A stretch of DNA of 64,000 nt. Source: G963676655 sp963676655 (GTDB lineage Bacteria; Verrucomicrobiota; Lentisphaeria; Victivallales; Victivallaceae). Positions 9,201 through 17,240 of this stretch are shown here, one piece after another. The translations under genes were made by a program, and so were the position numbers. The notes beneath the pieces are model-generated. The model was not told the DNA's origin and did no database searches. It worked only from the letters and a program-made list of their open reading frames with translations. Numbering within the stretch: position 1 is the first letter of the stretch; the number at the start of each line of letters is the position of its first letter. The stretch is taken from contig CAXXKX010000004.1 in the NCBI GenBank assembly GCA_963676655.2, positions 310,001 through 374,000 of the forward strand, read 5' to 3'.

Positions 9201-10772
9201 TCCGGTCAAAACCCGCCAGTTCCCGCATTGTCCGTTTGCTCCGCCGTAGAGGACCGGGCGGCCATTTTTAATTTCGCTCAACATGGCGGCGATGAATTTT
9301 TCGCCCTTTTCCTGTTTTTCCTGTTTGCTCATTTTATTGAAAGTCCAGCAGAATTCCGGCCCGGTCCATTTGCCTTTGAAGCCGTAAGCCGATACGGCAT
9401 TAGCCATAGTGTCGGTCGGAATTGAAAGCGCGGTTCGCAATTCCCAGTTGGTGGCATGACACAGGTTGAAGGCATCACCGGAATATACCATTAATTCACC
9501 AATGGATGGTTTTTCACCGTAATATTCCAGGATAAGTTTTAAGCCCTGAAGCATTGAAGCCGGGTAGTTATCCATCGCGCAGGATGGGAACTTACTGATC
9601 AATGTTTTGCCGTCTATTTTTTCTACATTCTTTTTCATATCCCGGTTACTCCTTTTTTCCTTATTGTCTTTTTTGTTTTTATCAAGTTTTCTTTCCGTAG
9701 ACCCCGGCAGCCCCAGGCAGCCGATAACGACCATCGTAATTACTGAAAAGATCGTCAGTCCGACCGTCATTTTGACCGGTTTGCCTCCGGCAATGCGTTT
9801 TACCCTCTTTTTAAAATCCGATTCGGCCGCGGCAAACGTATTTACCAGCAGGCGTTTCGGCAGATTATTCCTGGATTCGGCCACCCGGAGCAAACTTTCC
9901 GCGTAATCATTTGAGTTTCCGTACAAAGACAATACGGCATTGTCGCAGGCCGCCTCGGCGTCATTACGCATAATCCGGCCGCAAATCCATACCACTGGGT
10001 GGAAAAACAGAAATATTTCCGCCAGACGCTGGATTATCAGGACCAGATTGTCCTTGCGTTTTACATGAATAAGTTCGTGCGCGATTATCAAACGCAATTG
10101 ATGAGTCGACAAGTGTTCAGCCAGCTTTTCCGGCATCAGGATCAATGGGCGAATATTACCCGCGACAACCGGGCCGCAGTTGTCGGCTGTGATGGCGATA
10201 TGCGTTTGGGGAAAAGTTTTTATCTCTTTTGCGGTTGATTCCAGAATATCGAAAAGCCTGCCGTGGGTCTGGATAATCGCCCGGCGTCGGATCATGAGCA
10301 GATAAATGAAGCCGGCAATAAACCTGAAACACAGAATTGACGATACGGTAAGCCAGATAATGGCGCAGATTCCGTTGGCGTCGATCAACTCCATGAATGA
10401 CGGTTCCGGTGCTGGTGCGGATATTGTTCTATCGCGGCGGATTCTCGGATGGAAGCTGGTGGTGACAGGACTGGAACGCGGTATAACTGGCGCTTGTACG
10501 TGGCGTGTTATGGGGATTGGCTCCGGCTCCGGTCGGGGGGCTGGGTGGAGAAACCAGTAAAGCGAGATTGGCGACGCGATCAAAAATGTCACAACCGGTT
10601 TTGCCAGAATCAGACAGCAGAACAGATGGCGAAGAGTCGGAGACTTGATCCTGAAAACCAGAATGACAAGCATGACGACAACCGCCAGAATCAGCAGTTC
10701 AAGGCTCATTTGAAGCAAGTTTTTGAACAACCATACCCCCAGGTTGTTCAACGTCCCGGCAATGACGTTCAT
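6282..10772 (-). CDS. BlaR1-like M56 membrane metallopeptidase with three C39/BtrH-like sensor modules
   Basis: A 1496-residue protein. Residues 1-360 look like BlaR1/MecR1: hydrophobic helices near 18-42, 48-75, 134-160 and 334-355, a zinc motif H232-E-L-I-H236 and a third ligand E273 in EAACD. In BlaR1 a signal outside the cell activates this peptidase, leading to loss of the BlaI repressor. Instead of a penicillin-binding sensor the rest holds three related modules, starting near 395, 795 and 1138, each with a papain-like C39/BtrH_N-type part (markers GDAF, GVAF, ALAF, then GRPVL, GRPVL, GLPVV) and a helical part. By alignment the catalytic Cys/His pair reads A405/N518, N811/H925 and C1151/D1261, so no module looks complete. 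It follows blaI by 6 bases. The ligand is unknown. Confidence 0.85.
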   Translation of the reverse strand: MNVIAGTLNNLGVWLFKNLLQMSLELLILAVVVMLVILVFRIKSPTLRHLFCCLILAKPVVTFLIASPISLYWFLHPAPRPEPEPIPITRHVQAPVIPRSSPVTTSFHPRIRRDRTISAPAPEPSFMELIDANGICAIIWLTVSSILCFRFIAGFIYLLMIRRRAIIQTHGRLFDILESTAKEIKTFPQTHIAITADNCGPVVAGNIRPLILMPEKLAEHLSTHQLRLIIAHELIHVKRKDNLVLIIQRLAEIFLFFHPVVWICGRIMRNDAEAACDNAVLSLYGNSNDYAESLLRVAESRNNLPKRLLVNTFAAAESDFKKRVKRIAGGKPVKMTVGLTIFSVITMVVIGCLGLPGSTERKLDKNKKDNKEKRSNRDMKKNVEKIDGKTLISKFPSCAMDNYPASMLQGLKLILEYYGEKPSIGELMVYSGDAFNLCHATNWELRTALSIPTDTMANAVSAYGFKGKWTGPEFCWTFNKMSKQEKQEKGEKFIAAMLSEIKNGRPVLYGGANGQCGNWRVLTGYDKEEDNVLLAGYGPELKWLPLHDPKVKKIGFWDAQVRGTVRGGFYGGWLANAAFIPGKPGKKPEYKKSAKAALKQAVEIFNAPAFSTKAYGDVTYSFGQEAYLKMAINLQSLDYPATVRREEADGNPYGFYDMSNLSWQINQIIAGRTAAAEFCIKAAEAFPESARNLKTAATAYRQEVALAQKFFKPFIKTKKFNPGDEQWRDAILYADAKKFLSSPTKRKAGAEAIRQMLEYEQKAVEEISRMLKAEGVEIKLANGQSFNDNQPAELDGVKLINMPAPSKERGNTYARGMSSVLSYLGKDISYEQVMGLTGVAFILQLDTSGPYINGKLDCAWWPNDAWGFNLGLPVLSKAAGWEFKQLRSDFETYQADAAGTYQKNIAPAVTKSLKAGRPVLAEYDHCFIVTGSDEGKPPLLGYGTRGASTQFNDILRMSAYPWAAIVFDKKITPDKQKDIDIASLSHIVALFDDQVPTNSPTRFSGKKAWQEWIKLLKGDGKKGDACDNNMLIHMRYKRSCAVAYLKEMAKRYSGKTAEQINTAAKLYEQGLDKLNKQGLPWNLVKSGKPAKEVLAEYTAMVESAFELETQAIDHLRKALELEGVKVKKVKTIDKKIITDVPVISWGNPGSCSFAAALEAAFKVTKHPYSYNEIMGDSALAFRVRWRGLKCKKGGPWWCGSIPVAEFPDVTARISDQTGWKFKSTGMLEAQPEKIRDYIPEVIESINKGLPVVGYPTGKQLDCATIYGYEIKDGKIFFYWRNLYTGAKNNIAPADNTGPWLLFLESWKKAPSAKKRFINALKQSVINWYRAPSGNPDYYTWSYGKEALEIWIDDLKKVEKYTEKERGELFFVNAWNFQTIRDARNNAVKYLEANIKLLPEKAAKKLKKALKLYKEETKLFKANPDAFKGPMNGKKLADWTEKNIKKELKILEKALKLENSAIQLIEKYLKSIDVEAKTERPTGNNREKAPGAKKNRN

Positions 10773-10778
10773 ATTTTT

Positions 10779-11168
10779 TTATCCCTCTTTTGAGACTGAA
10801 TCTCCAAGCATTTCCCGGATTTCAGCTATTTCTTCCTTATTCACTTTTTTTGATTCAAGTAACTGACTGACCAGAGCCGAAGCCGAACCGGAAAAAAATA
10901 CCTGGAGCATCTCATCCAGATAGTTTCGTCCGAATTGCTTGCGACTGACCAGCGAATGGTAAATATCGGTTTTTCCTTCTCTCCGGCTGGCAACAATTCC
11001 TTTATCACGGAGAATCCGCATCAGGGTCAGGACGGTGTTATAGGCCGGCTTTTTAGAACTTTTCAGGTTTTCCTGGACCTCCCGGACAGTTGCCTCCGAC
11101 AACTCCCAAAGAGTGTTCATTATCTGCATTTCAGCCTGAGTCAGGCGTTTATTGTTGCGAGTGGTCAT
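10779..11168 (-). CDS. BlaI/MecI-family transcriptional repressor
   Basis: A 129-residue winged-helix repressor of the BlaI/MecI/CopY family, normal length. It starts with the family pattern LTQAEMQIMNTLWELSEATV, then the recognition helix region AYNTVLTLMRILRDKG and wing IVASRREGKTDIYHSLVSR, with a carboxy-terminal dimer helix (LDEMLQVFFSGSASALVSQL). The family dimer binds dyads at its own promoter and is removed when the partner M56 peptidase is triggered. The BlaR1-like gene follows 6 bases after its stop. Two identical-format dyads lie at its promoter, so autoregulation is very likely. No beta-lactamase gene is present, so the name does not imply drug resistance. Confidence 0.93.
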   Translation of the reverse strand: MTTRNNKRLTQAEMQIMNTLWELSEATVREVQENLKSSKKPAYNTVLTLMRILRDKGIVASRREGKTDIYHSLVSRKQFGRNYLDEMLQVFFSGSASALVSQLLESKKVNKEEIAEIREMLGDSVSKEG

Positions 11169-11190
11169 TATGGTCTCCGGAATAATTAAA

Positions 11191-11206
11191 AACTAAAATC
11201 TTAGTT
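11191..11206. promoter_or_regulatory. BlaI-type operator O1
   Basis: AACTAAAATCTTAGTT, a dyad of the form AACTAA-N4-TTAGTT, lies just downstream of the blaI -10 box, around the likely transcript start. It matches the second dyad at 11244-11259 in arms and spacing. BlaI binding is inferred. Confidence 0.75.
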
Positions 11207-11216
11207 GATTTTCCAG

Positions 11217-11245
11217 AATATAATACCCCAGTGCTTTTTTGTCAA
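11217..11245 (-). promoter_or_regulatory. Sigma-70 promoter of the blaI-blaR1-like operon
   Basis: On the minus strand a perfect TTGACA (11240-11245) and TATATT (11217-11222) are 17 bases apart. The -35 box overlaps the edge of one operator and the other operator sits just after the -10 box, the layout expected for a promoter shut by a bound repressor. Confidence 0.8.
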
Positions 11246-11259
11246 CTAAGTTTTTAGTT
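11244..11259. promoter_or_regulatory. BlaI-type operator O2
   Basis: AACTAAGTTTTTAGTT, same arms and spacing as 11191-11206, 53 bases away (about five helical turns). Its edge overlaps the first two bases of the -35 box of the blaI promoter. Confidence 0.75.
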
Positions 11260-11497
11260 TTTAATTAAAAAAGTGCCGTAGCTTGTGAATTCTTAACTTC
11301 TCAAAATCATCTTTAAAGTTAAAGTAAAATAAGCAGTATTTAGTTTGTTAAAATATCATAAGACGTTTATTGTATGAGTGTTGTCTTTGTTTTTTTTCTT
11401 GGTAATGTCAGAGGGGGACTGTATTTTGAGCTTTGAAATTAACGGTTTTCCTTCTCGCAACGTTTTATTATTTTCTTTTAATTCTCACAATTTTTCA
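11260..11497. other. AT-rich intergenic region, no gene seen
   Basis: Between the blaI operators and the end of the pyruvyl-transferase gene, both transcribed leftwards. No convincing reading frame, hairpin terminator or promoter was found. Confidence 0.5.
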
Positions 11498-12886
11498 TTA
11501 CCAGTTTCCGGCGGACCAGACTTCTTTCAGCGTTTCTGCCATTCTGGCTTCGAGAGCCGGTTTCAAGTCTTGCAGATATTGTTTGACGACCGGATAATTG
11601 TTGTGGATCTGCATCGCGGCGTCAACCATGGCATCATCCGTGCATGAGTCAATATCAATTAAATAATCCCGCAGCCCCAGGTCATTGATCATATATTTTT
11701 TCCGGCCGCATTCGTCGAACGGGTTGTGAATTACCGGAGTACCAACGTTAACTGCCATGATGATCGAGTGCATTTCCATGCTGGTCACAATCCGGGAGCG
11801 CTTGAAGATGGAAAAAGCCTGTTCGCTGGTCCAGAATGAATCCATATAAACACAGTTTTCCTTTGCCTCTTCAGAAAGAATGTCATAAAGGTATTTTCGC
11901 GCTGTTTCCAGTGTATGCCTGGTTTCGTGGCAGATCAAAACTTTACAGTTGGTCTGCTTGATCCATTTCTCGATCAGAATCTTCATTTTGCGCATCTGGT
12001 CCAATTTGCGTTCTTCTGAAACGGTGCCTCCGGTGGGGTCGTTGAAAATCGGTTTTGCGTCGGAAATGCGCAGCATTATACTCATAAACTGCTCTGTCTG
12101 CAACTGATTTCGCATCATGAAATCATCGGCCCAGTTTTCATCAAAGATATTAAAGAAAAAAGTCGTGTCCGGTCGATAGCCTGAGAATTTATTGGTCAAG
12201 CCGCGCTGTGACAGATAATTAAGTGAATCGGTATCCCGGCAGTAAACAAACGCCGCATCGGCAAACAGTTTTTTGTAAAGCAGGTCCATCGGCCATTCCA
12301 GTGCGTCAAAACTCTGGGAGCCAATGCCATAGGGAATTCCTAATAGACGGGCAATAATCAACGGCATCGCCAGCGGCAGCGTATAACCCCAGATATTTTT
12401 TATTCCGAGCCTGCCGTAGTTAAAAGTAGTTCCTGAATTGTAGTAAACAAAACCGGCGTCGGTAAATGCGTTGAATGCCGCCGGATTATTCTCCCGCAAT
12501 TCCTCAACCAGCTCTTTGGAATATACTTCCAGTATGTCCTGAACCATGGCTTCGCTTTCAAAGGAGGTCAAAGTCCCCTGGCGAAAACTGCGGAGCTTGC
12601 TGACTCCCCATCTGGTCTCGAAGGCTTGCCAGGCGCGGCCTTTTTGCAGTCCGCCGCCGTCACTGGTGACAAACGGCATCGGTAGAACGCGACAATTCCC
12701 GGTATATCCTTCCAGGAATGATTTTGTTTTGCCATAACCGGGGTCTTTTTCCGGCAGCCAGGACATGACGGTTACCGGCAGATCCGGTTTTTCCCGGGAA
12801 ACCATATTCAAAAGTCCCGGAGTTATGCCAATATCCCCGATATTATTTACGCTCCAACTATAAGTAACAAGAAGATGTTTAGACAA
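11498..12886 (-). CDS. Polysaccharide pyruvyl transferase family protein
   Basis: A 462-residue protein of the polysaccharide pyruvyl transferase/WcaK-like family, which has a GT-B-like fold and typically adds pyruvate ketals to surface glycans. Evidence is the amino-terminal pattern VTYSWSVNNIGDIGITPGLL, the block PYGIGSQSF, CRDTDSLNYL and the late SMEMHSIIMAVNVGTPVI followed by an Asn/Pro-rich segment, all typical of this family. The start is a TTG at 12884-12886 with AAGGA 8 bases before it. It is the last gene of carbohydrate module 1, 17 bases after the DUF4091 gene. What glycan it modifies cannot be told; such proteins in degradation clusters may have other roles. Confidence 0.75.
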   Translation of the reverse strand: MSKHLLVTYSWSVNNIGDIGITPGLLNMVSREKPDLPVTVMSWLPEKDPGYGKTKSFLEGYTGNCRVLPMPFVTSDGGGLQKGRAWQAFETRWGVSKLRSFRQGTLTSFESEAMVQDILEVYSKELVEELRENNPAAFNAFTDAGFVYYNSGTTFNYGRLGIKNIWGYTLPLAMPLIIARLLGIPYGIGSQSFDALEWPMDLLYKKLFADAAFVYCRDTDSLNYLSQRGLTNKFSGYRPDTTFFFNIFDENWADDFMMRNQLQTEQFMSIMLRISDAKPIFNDPTGGTVSEERKLDQMRKMKILIEKWIKQTNCKVLICHETRHTLETARKYLYDILSEEAKENCVYMDSFWTSEQAFSIFKRSRIVTSMEMHSIIMAVNVGTPVIHNPFDECGRKKYMINDLGLRDYLIDIDSCTDDAMVDAAMQIHNNYPVVKQYLQDLKPALEARMAETLKEVWSAGNW

Positions 12887-12903
12887 AATGTGAATCCTTA
12901 TAT

Positions 12904-15225
12904 TTATTTTTTTGTTTCTACAATTATTTTTTCAATCAAATCACCGACTTGATTGCGGTATTTCCCACAGTCAGCGGCATCGGATGAAGCAGGTTTATTC
13001 AATAAAAAGGCGGCCTGTTTTGCCAGTACGCTGTCCGGGGCTGATTTTGACGCAAGTTTTTTCAATAAATAGAGGTATTCATAATCCTCCAGCCCGTCAC
13101 GCATGGCCTCGGACCGCAAAGTTGGTAAAAAAGTGCCGTTCGGGCCGGCACAAAAATATGATCCGCCGCCATTGCTGCCGGTGTAGCTTTCCGGGTTCCA
13201 TGTTGTGTAAGGGCCTGATGAAATCGGCTTATTATTATTTTTCCAGCGTGAAACAGTCCATACCAGAAAACCGTCGACATTATTATCAAAAGAACGTTTG
13301 CCCAAAAGATTCCGGATGTCAGTCAACGAATCGGAGTCGACCGTCATCTGGGTTGAGTACCACCATACTTCTTTGCCATTTTTTCTGGCGTCGTCGGCTT
13401 CTTTGTAATTATAGACGGAAGTCAGGGGAATAAATCCATCTATTGCACTGCCAAGAATGCTTTTTCGTCCGTATGATGAATCTCCGGCCGTGCTGATGAT
13501 CTTAATATCCGGGAATTTTGCCTTTATCGCCCGGCACAGTTCCACGCAGGCCGGCCATTCCGAGGTATTCGCTTCATCAAATCCGTAACAATAAGACATA
13601 TCATACAACCCGGCCTTTTTAAGCTCCGGAACGCGTTTCTCCAATATTTTAAGAAATTTTTTCCGCCATTCCTCCGGATAATGCTTTCGTTCCTGCGCCG
13701 ACATTGCCGACCATGCAGCTTTCGACTGGGACGGGGAAAGGTGTCCATGCAACGCCTGGCGCGGCAGCTTGAGGTAGAGCAGCGGAATAAAGTTCAAGCC
13801 CTTTGAGCTCATCCGCAAATATTCATTTATTTCCGGCAGTTCAGGTTCTCCGTAAGCTGAAGATGAATAAATACTGAAAGGACTGATCCGGTATTTGTCG
13901 AGAATGAAATTATAGAATTTATCAAGCTGGTTTTGTTTGAGCAGATTTTTATGTGTATAAACCGAGGTGGCTACTTTCAGATGGCCGCGTTTGGGAATCG
14001 CAAAGTTTCGAACCTTGACTTCAACAGGGATTTTAATACTGTCGGCGTTTTTCGTGGTTATCATAACCGTTCCGGAGTAAATTCCGGGAACTGCGTCTTC
14101 TCCGCCAAAAAATCTGATCCAGAAAGGTTGTGTTTCCCCGGCTTTGATATTAACGCTTTTCATAAAACTAAGGATCGGATCGGGATACCAGCCGGTATAA
14201 TCCGTAATACGGCTGGTTTTTGCTGTCTTGACATAGCCGACTGGAGAGATAGATACGTATTTTGCCGGAAAAGTCTTTGATGAATCGCTTTTTAAGGTCA
14301 AGGGAGATAATTTTAGAGAAACCAGTTCCAGGGCTTTGCCGGGATGAGCTATGATTACCGGCTGGATAGCCTCGTATTCTCCCCGGGCCAGCGATACGGA
14401 GAATTTTTCCGGAACTCTGGCGATAACGGCTTTTGCTTGCGGCAGTACTCTGGTGGAAGAATCAGCCGAAACAACCGTAAAATTTTGCTTTCCATGGATT
14501 TTCGCAAATTCCTTTCTCAAATGAACAAGGCTTGCTTTTCTGGCTTTAAGTTTCATAGACAGATATTGTTTTCTGGCGACTGCCGGAGAAATTTGCTTAT
14601 TCGTCATATCTTCGAGCAGTCTGATAACTTTTCCGGCGGACGCTTTATCTCCTATTGATTCATAATCCTTTTTCAAATTGGTCAATTTTTCCCGGACTGT
14701 ATTCACCAGTCTGATATTATCAATCCGGAAAGCATAGGCGGAACCCGGATGTGATTGATAGATGGTCAAGGATTTGATGTCGGTTGTATCTAACTTTGCC
14801 CGATTTATCCGGTAACGAACAGTTCCCCAATGCCCCTGCCAGTCAATGGACGGTTTCTCAAAATAATTGCCTTTTCCGCTTCTCACGAGAATGGGGAATT
14901 CCGCGCAAATCCCCGCTTCCGGATAAACGTCAAGCCGGAGTTCGTCATAATCCGACCAGTCTTTGGGGATGTCGTTGGTAATGGTTCCGGGCCAACGGTT
15001 ATTTTCACCGGTATACGCCGGAGTTTCGAGCCGCATTGCTCCGGGATTAACGCTGCCAGCCGGCATCCAGCTGATGTTCGCACCTTGAGTTCCACTCCAT
15101 TTTTCAATTTGATTTTTTCCTTTGAAATCAAATAATATTTTTTCAGGATTACTTTTATCGGCAAATCCGTTTGAGCAAAATAATACACCTGCAAGGGTAA
15201 GAGATGTGAATTTAAGTCTGGTCAT
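12904..15225 (-). CDS. Secreted DUF4091 (GH123-like) glycoside hydrolase candidate
   Basis: A 773-residue secreted protein with a signal peptide (TSLTLAGVLFCSNGFA). After an amino-terminal carbohydrate-binding-like beta domain (to about 170) and a helical linker comes a region with NDI/DYDEL-type beta-sandwich features, a barrel-like part (YDMSYCYGFDEANTSEWPAC; an Asp-Glu pair typical of the DUF4091/GH123-like catalytic site) and the diagnostic DUF4091 tail LRSEAMRDGLEDYEYLYLL. The family acts on glycans; GH123 members are N-acetyl-galactosaminidases, but the substrate here is unknown. It lies 57 bases downstream of the pseudopilin gene, in the order regulator, pseudopilin, hydrolase, pyruvyl transferase. 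Confidence 0.8.
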   Translation of the reverse strand: MTRLKFTSLTLAGVLFCSNGFADKSNPEKILFDFKGKNQIEKWSGTQGANISWMPAGSVNPGAMRLETPAYTGENNRWPGTITNDIPKDWSDYDELRLDVYPEAGICAEFPILVRSGKGNYFEKPSIDWQGHWGTVRYRINRAKLDTTDIKSLTIYQSHPGSAYAFRIDNIRLVNTVREKLTNLKKDYESIGDKASAGKVIRLLEDMTNKQISPAVARKQYLSMKLKARKASLVHLRKEFAKIHGKQNFTVVSADSSTRVLPQAKAVIARVPEKFSVSLARGEYEAIQPVIIAHPGKALELVSLKLSPLTLKSDSSKTFPAKYVSISPVGYVKTAKTSRITDYTGWYPDPILSFMKSVNIKAGETQPFWIRFFGGEDAVPGIYSGTVMITTKNADSIKIPVEVKVRNFAIPKRGHLKVATSVYTHKNLLKQNQLDKFYNFILDKYRISPFSIYSSSAYGEPELPEINEYLRMSSKGLNFIPLLYLKLPRQALHGHLSPSQSKAAWSAMSAQERKHYPEEWRKKFLKILEKRVPELKKAGLYDMSYCYGFDEANTSEWPACVELCRAIKAKFPDIKIISTAGDSSYGRKSILGSAIDGFIPLTSVYNYKEADDARKNGKEVWWYSTQMTVDSDSLTDIRNLLGKRSFDNNVDGFLVWTVSRWKNNNKPISSGPYTTWNPESYTGSNGGGSYFCAGPNGTFLPTLRSEAMRDGLEDYEYLYLLKKLASKSAPDSVLAKQAAFLLNKPASSDAADCGKYRNQVGDLIEKIIVETKK

Positions 15226-15282
15226 TTTTTTCTTTCAATGTGGATAATCTTGGTAATAATATTCAAACCGGAAGGTTCATAT

Positions 15283-16023
15283 TTACGGTAACTGGGCAAA
15301 GGGACTCCAGAAATAGGATTTAGTCCGGCTGAACGTCCAGCCGGGAGAATATTCGTCAGGGATCGTCCCGAACAGGCGGTTTTCACAATGTCCGTCGGAA
15401 AATACGATATTTGCCCGTTTGCTGTTACCGTGGTGATAGCCGACCGGATATTTTGTTGTAACCGTATCCTGTTTGGCGGTATCCGCGTACGCTCCGACGG
15501 TGGAATGACTGTCCATGACCAGAGAGGTTTCAGAGGTGCGTTTGAATCTGGTTATTTTTCTGAAAATCTGGTCGGAATTGTTGCTCTGAATAACATTGTT
15601 GTAACCATATGACCATAAGGTTGTACCGGAAGGCGGAGTCTGATTCGGCACGGACGGACAGCTTAACTTGCCGCGGCTGGCGGCTTTGATTGCTCCAATA
15701 TGGTTGCCGTTTTTGACGATTGTAAGGTATGGCGACAGGAAGCCTTCGCCGGGATTTGCCGAATACCAGTATTGAGCCGGAGAGACGCTACTTGGAGTTC
15801 GTCCGTTCGGCAGATTGTCCTGATTGTCCTGAGTGTAAAATTGCATCGCCTGACCAATTTGTTTCAGATTATTTATGCATTCCATTCCTTTGGCTTTTTC
15901 TCTCGCTTGATTTAGCGCCGGCAGCAGCATTGACGCAAGGATGGCGATGATTGCTATTACGACTAGTAATTCAATTAGTGTAAAGATGTTTCTACTCTTT
16001 TTTCGGATTTCAGATTCTTTCAT
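15283..16023 (-). CDS. Pseudopilin-like protein (prepilin amino terminus, H-x-DG carboxy terminus), module 1
   Basis: A 246-residue protein with a short basic leader and the type IV prepilin/pseudopilin helix FTLIELLVVIAIIAILASML, followed by ALNQAREKAK and a globular domain ending in HHGNSKRANIVFSDGH. The ATG at 16021-16023 is chosen because GGAGG lies 5 bases upstream; an ATG four codons earlier lacks a site. The residue before the Phe is Ile rather than the usual Gly of prepilin peptidase sites, and the H-x9-DG motif is stretched to H-x11-DG. Such proteins are hugely expanded in Lentisphaerota, near sulfatases and hydrolases; their function is not established. No secretion-machine genes are nearby. 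Confidence 0.9.
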   Translation of the reverse strand: MKESEIRKKSRNIFTLIELLVVIAIIAILASMLLPALNQAREKAKGMECINNLKQIGQAMQFYTQDNQDNLPNGRTPSSVSPAQYWYSANPGEGFLSPYLTIVKNGNHIGAIKAASRGKLSCPSVPNQTPPSGTTLWSYGYNNVIQSNNSDQIFRKITRFKRTSETSLVMDSHSTVGAYADTAKQDTVTTKYPVGYHHGNSKRANIVFSDGHCENRLFGTIPDEYSPGWTFSRTKSYFWSPFAQLP

Positions 16024-16098
16024 TTGTACCTCCAATGATTGGTTATTTGTGCTTAATATTTGCTGGATATTTGCCCGTTTTTCAGGATTTCCAGGGAT

Positions 16099-17184
16099 TT
16101 ATATCTTTGATACGGTTAATTGCGGCGCGAGTATTTTGCTTTTCTTGACCGAACCGTCTCCGTCAATTGATTTCATCAGCATTTCAACCGCCGTTTTGCC
16201 CCATTCGGCAACTGGGATTTCAATATAGTCAATGCCTTTGGGGGTTATTCCGCCGGAACAAGTCAGCAGTTCGCAGTCTTCGGGTATCTTAAGACTGTAA
16301 TCTTCCGCGGCATCCAGTACCCCTTGGGCCAGCCGGTCATCGATAGTAAAAATTGCGTCGGGGCGGTTATTGGATTCAAGAAGTCGGCCGGTGATGTTTC
16401 TGCCGTCCTCACGCTCCGCGTTGCTTTGGAAAATCATGCTTTCGTCCAGAGTTCTGCCGTTTTCAGAATATATTTCTTTTATGCCTTTCAAGAAAATGTC
16501 ATTATTGAATATTACAGAGGAAAACGCTTCACTGAATCTTCTGCAGATAAATGCGATATTCTCATAGCCGTGCCGCCAGAGATATTCCACTCCCATCCTG
16601 GCGGCGGAATAATAATCAAAAACTATCGAGTTCAATTGCATATCGCGATATTCATTGAAGGCAACCATTGCAACCTTGCTGCGGCGTAAAGTAAGAATAT
16701 CCTCCTGGCTTAACGCTGATGTGGCGATCAAGCCTTTAACTTCCTGAAGCGGCACAATTGTTTCCATAGGACGGTTGTGTGCTGTTTTTAAACGATCACC
16801 AGTGGAATACAGGTGGAAAGAATAGCCGTGATCATGGACATGTTTTTCGATGGCCTGTAATATACTGGAAAAAACCGGGTGGGATAAATATTGCATATCA
16901 GAAAACAGAATTCCGATTACTCCGGCTGAAACCGGTTTGTTTGCGGCATTTATATCCCGCAAAAATGAACCTTTACCCTGACGGCGAACTATGACTCCGT
17001 CTTTTTCCAGCTCGGCCAGTGCTCTGCGGATCGTCCTGATTGATACTTCACTGGCAAAACAAAACTGGTTTTCTGAAGGAATTTTATCCCCAGGTTTCAG
17101 TCCGGCCTGTTTGATCTCTTCAACAATCTTTTCTTTCATTTGAAGAAACAAAGGGGCGGTATTGTTTTCAATCAAGTTTAACAT
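16099..17184 (-). CDS. GntR/LacI hybrid transcriptional regulator, module 1
   Basis: A 361-residue regulator with a GntR winged helix (residues about 10-75: LKPGDKIPSENQFCFASEVS, then TIRRALAELEKDGVIVRRQG) joined to a LacI/periplasmic-binding-protein-like effector domain (VIGILFSDMQYLSHP onward). This architecture resembles AraR-type sugar regulators. It is the first gene of module 1 and is read from a strong promoter (17241-17269) with a tandem 9-base repeat directly downstream, so it probably represses its own operon until a sugar binds. The inducer is unknown. Confidence 0.9.
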   Translation of the reverse strand: MLNLIENNTAPLFLQMKEKIVEEIKQAGLKPGDKIPSENQFCFASEVSIRTIRRALAELEKDGVIVRRQGKGSFLRDINAANKPVSAGVIGILFSDMQYLSHPVFSSILQAIEKHVHDHGYSFHLYSTGDRLKTAHNRPMETIVPLQEVKGLIATSALSQEDILTLRRSKVAMVAFNEYRDMQLNSIVFDYYSAARMGVEYLWRHGYENIAFICRRFSEAFSSVIFNNDIFLKGIKEIYSENGRTLDESMIFQSNAEREDGRNITGRLLESNNRPDAIFTIDDRLAQGVLDAAEDYSLKIPEDCELLTCSGGITPKGIDYIEIPVAEWGKTAVEMLMKSIDGDGSVKKSKILAPQLTVSKI

Positions 17185-17193
17185 TTCAAAAAA

Positions 17194-17228
17194 CTTCTAA
17201 CTCTTATTACACTTCTAACACTTCTAAC
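17194..17228 (-). promoter_or_regulatory. Tandem 9-base repeat, likely operator of the module 1 GntR regulator
   Basis: Read on the minus strand there are four 9-base units of GTTAGAAGT, the third degenerate (GTAATAAGA). Perfect cores (CTTCTAAC on the plus strand) are at 17194, 17212 and 17221. They lie between the promoter and the regulator start codon, a normal place for an autoregulatory site. Confidence 0.6.
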
Positions 17229-17240
17229 GCTGATATCCAG

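Noticed and set aside
6282..11168. Beta-lactam resistance locus
   Set aside because: No beta-lactamase or penicillin-binding sensor domain; only the regulatory pair is related to bla systems.
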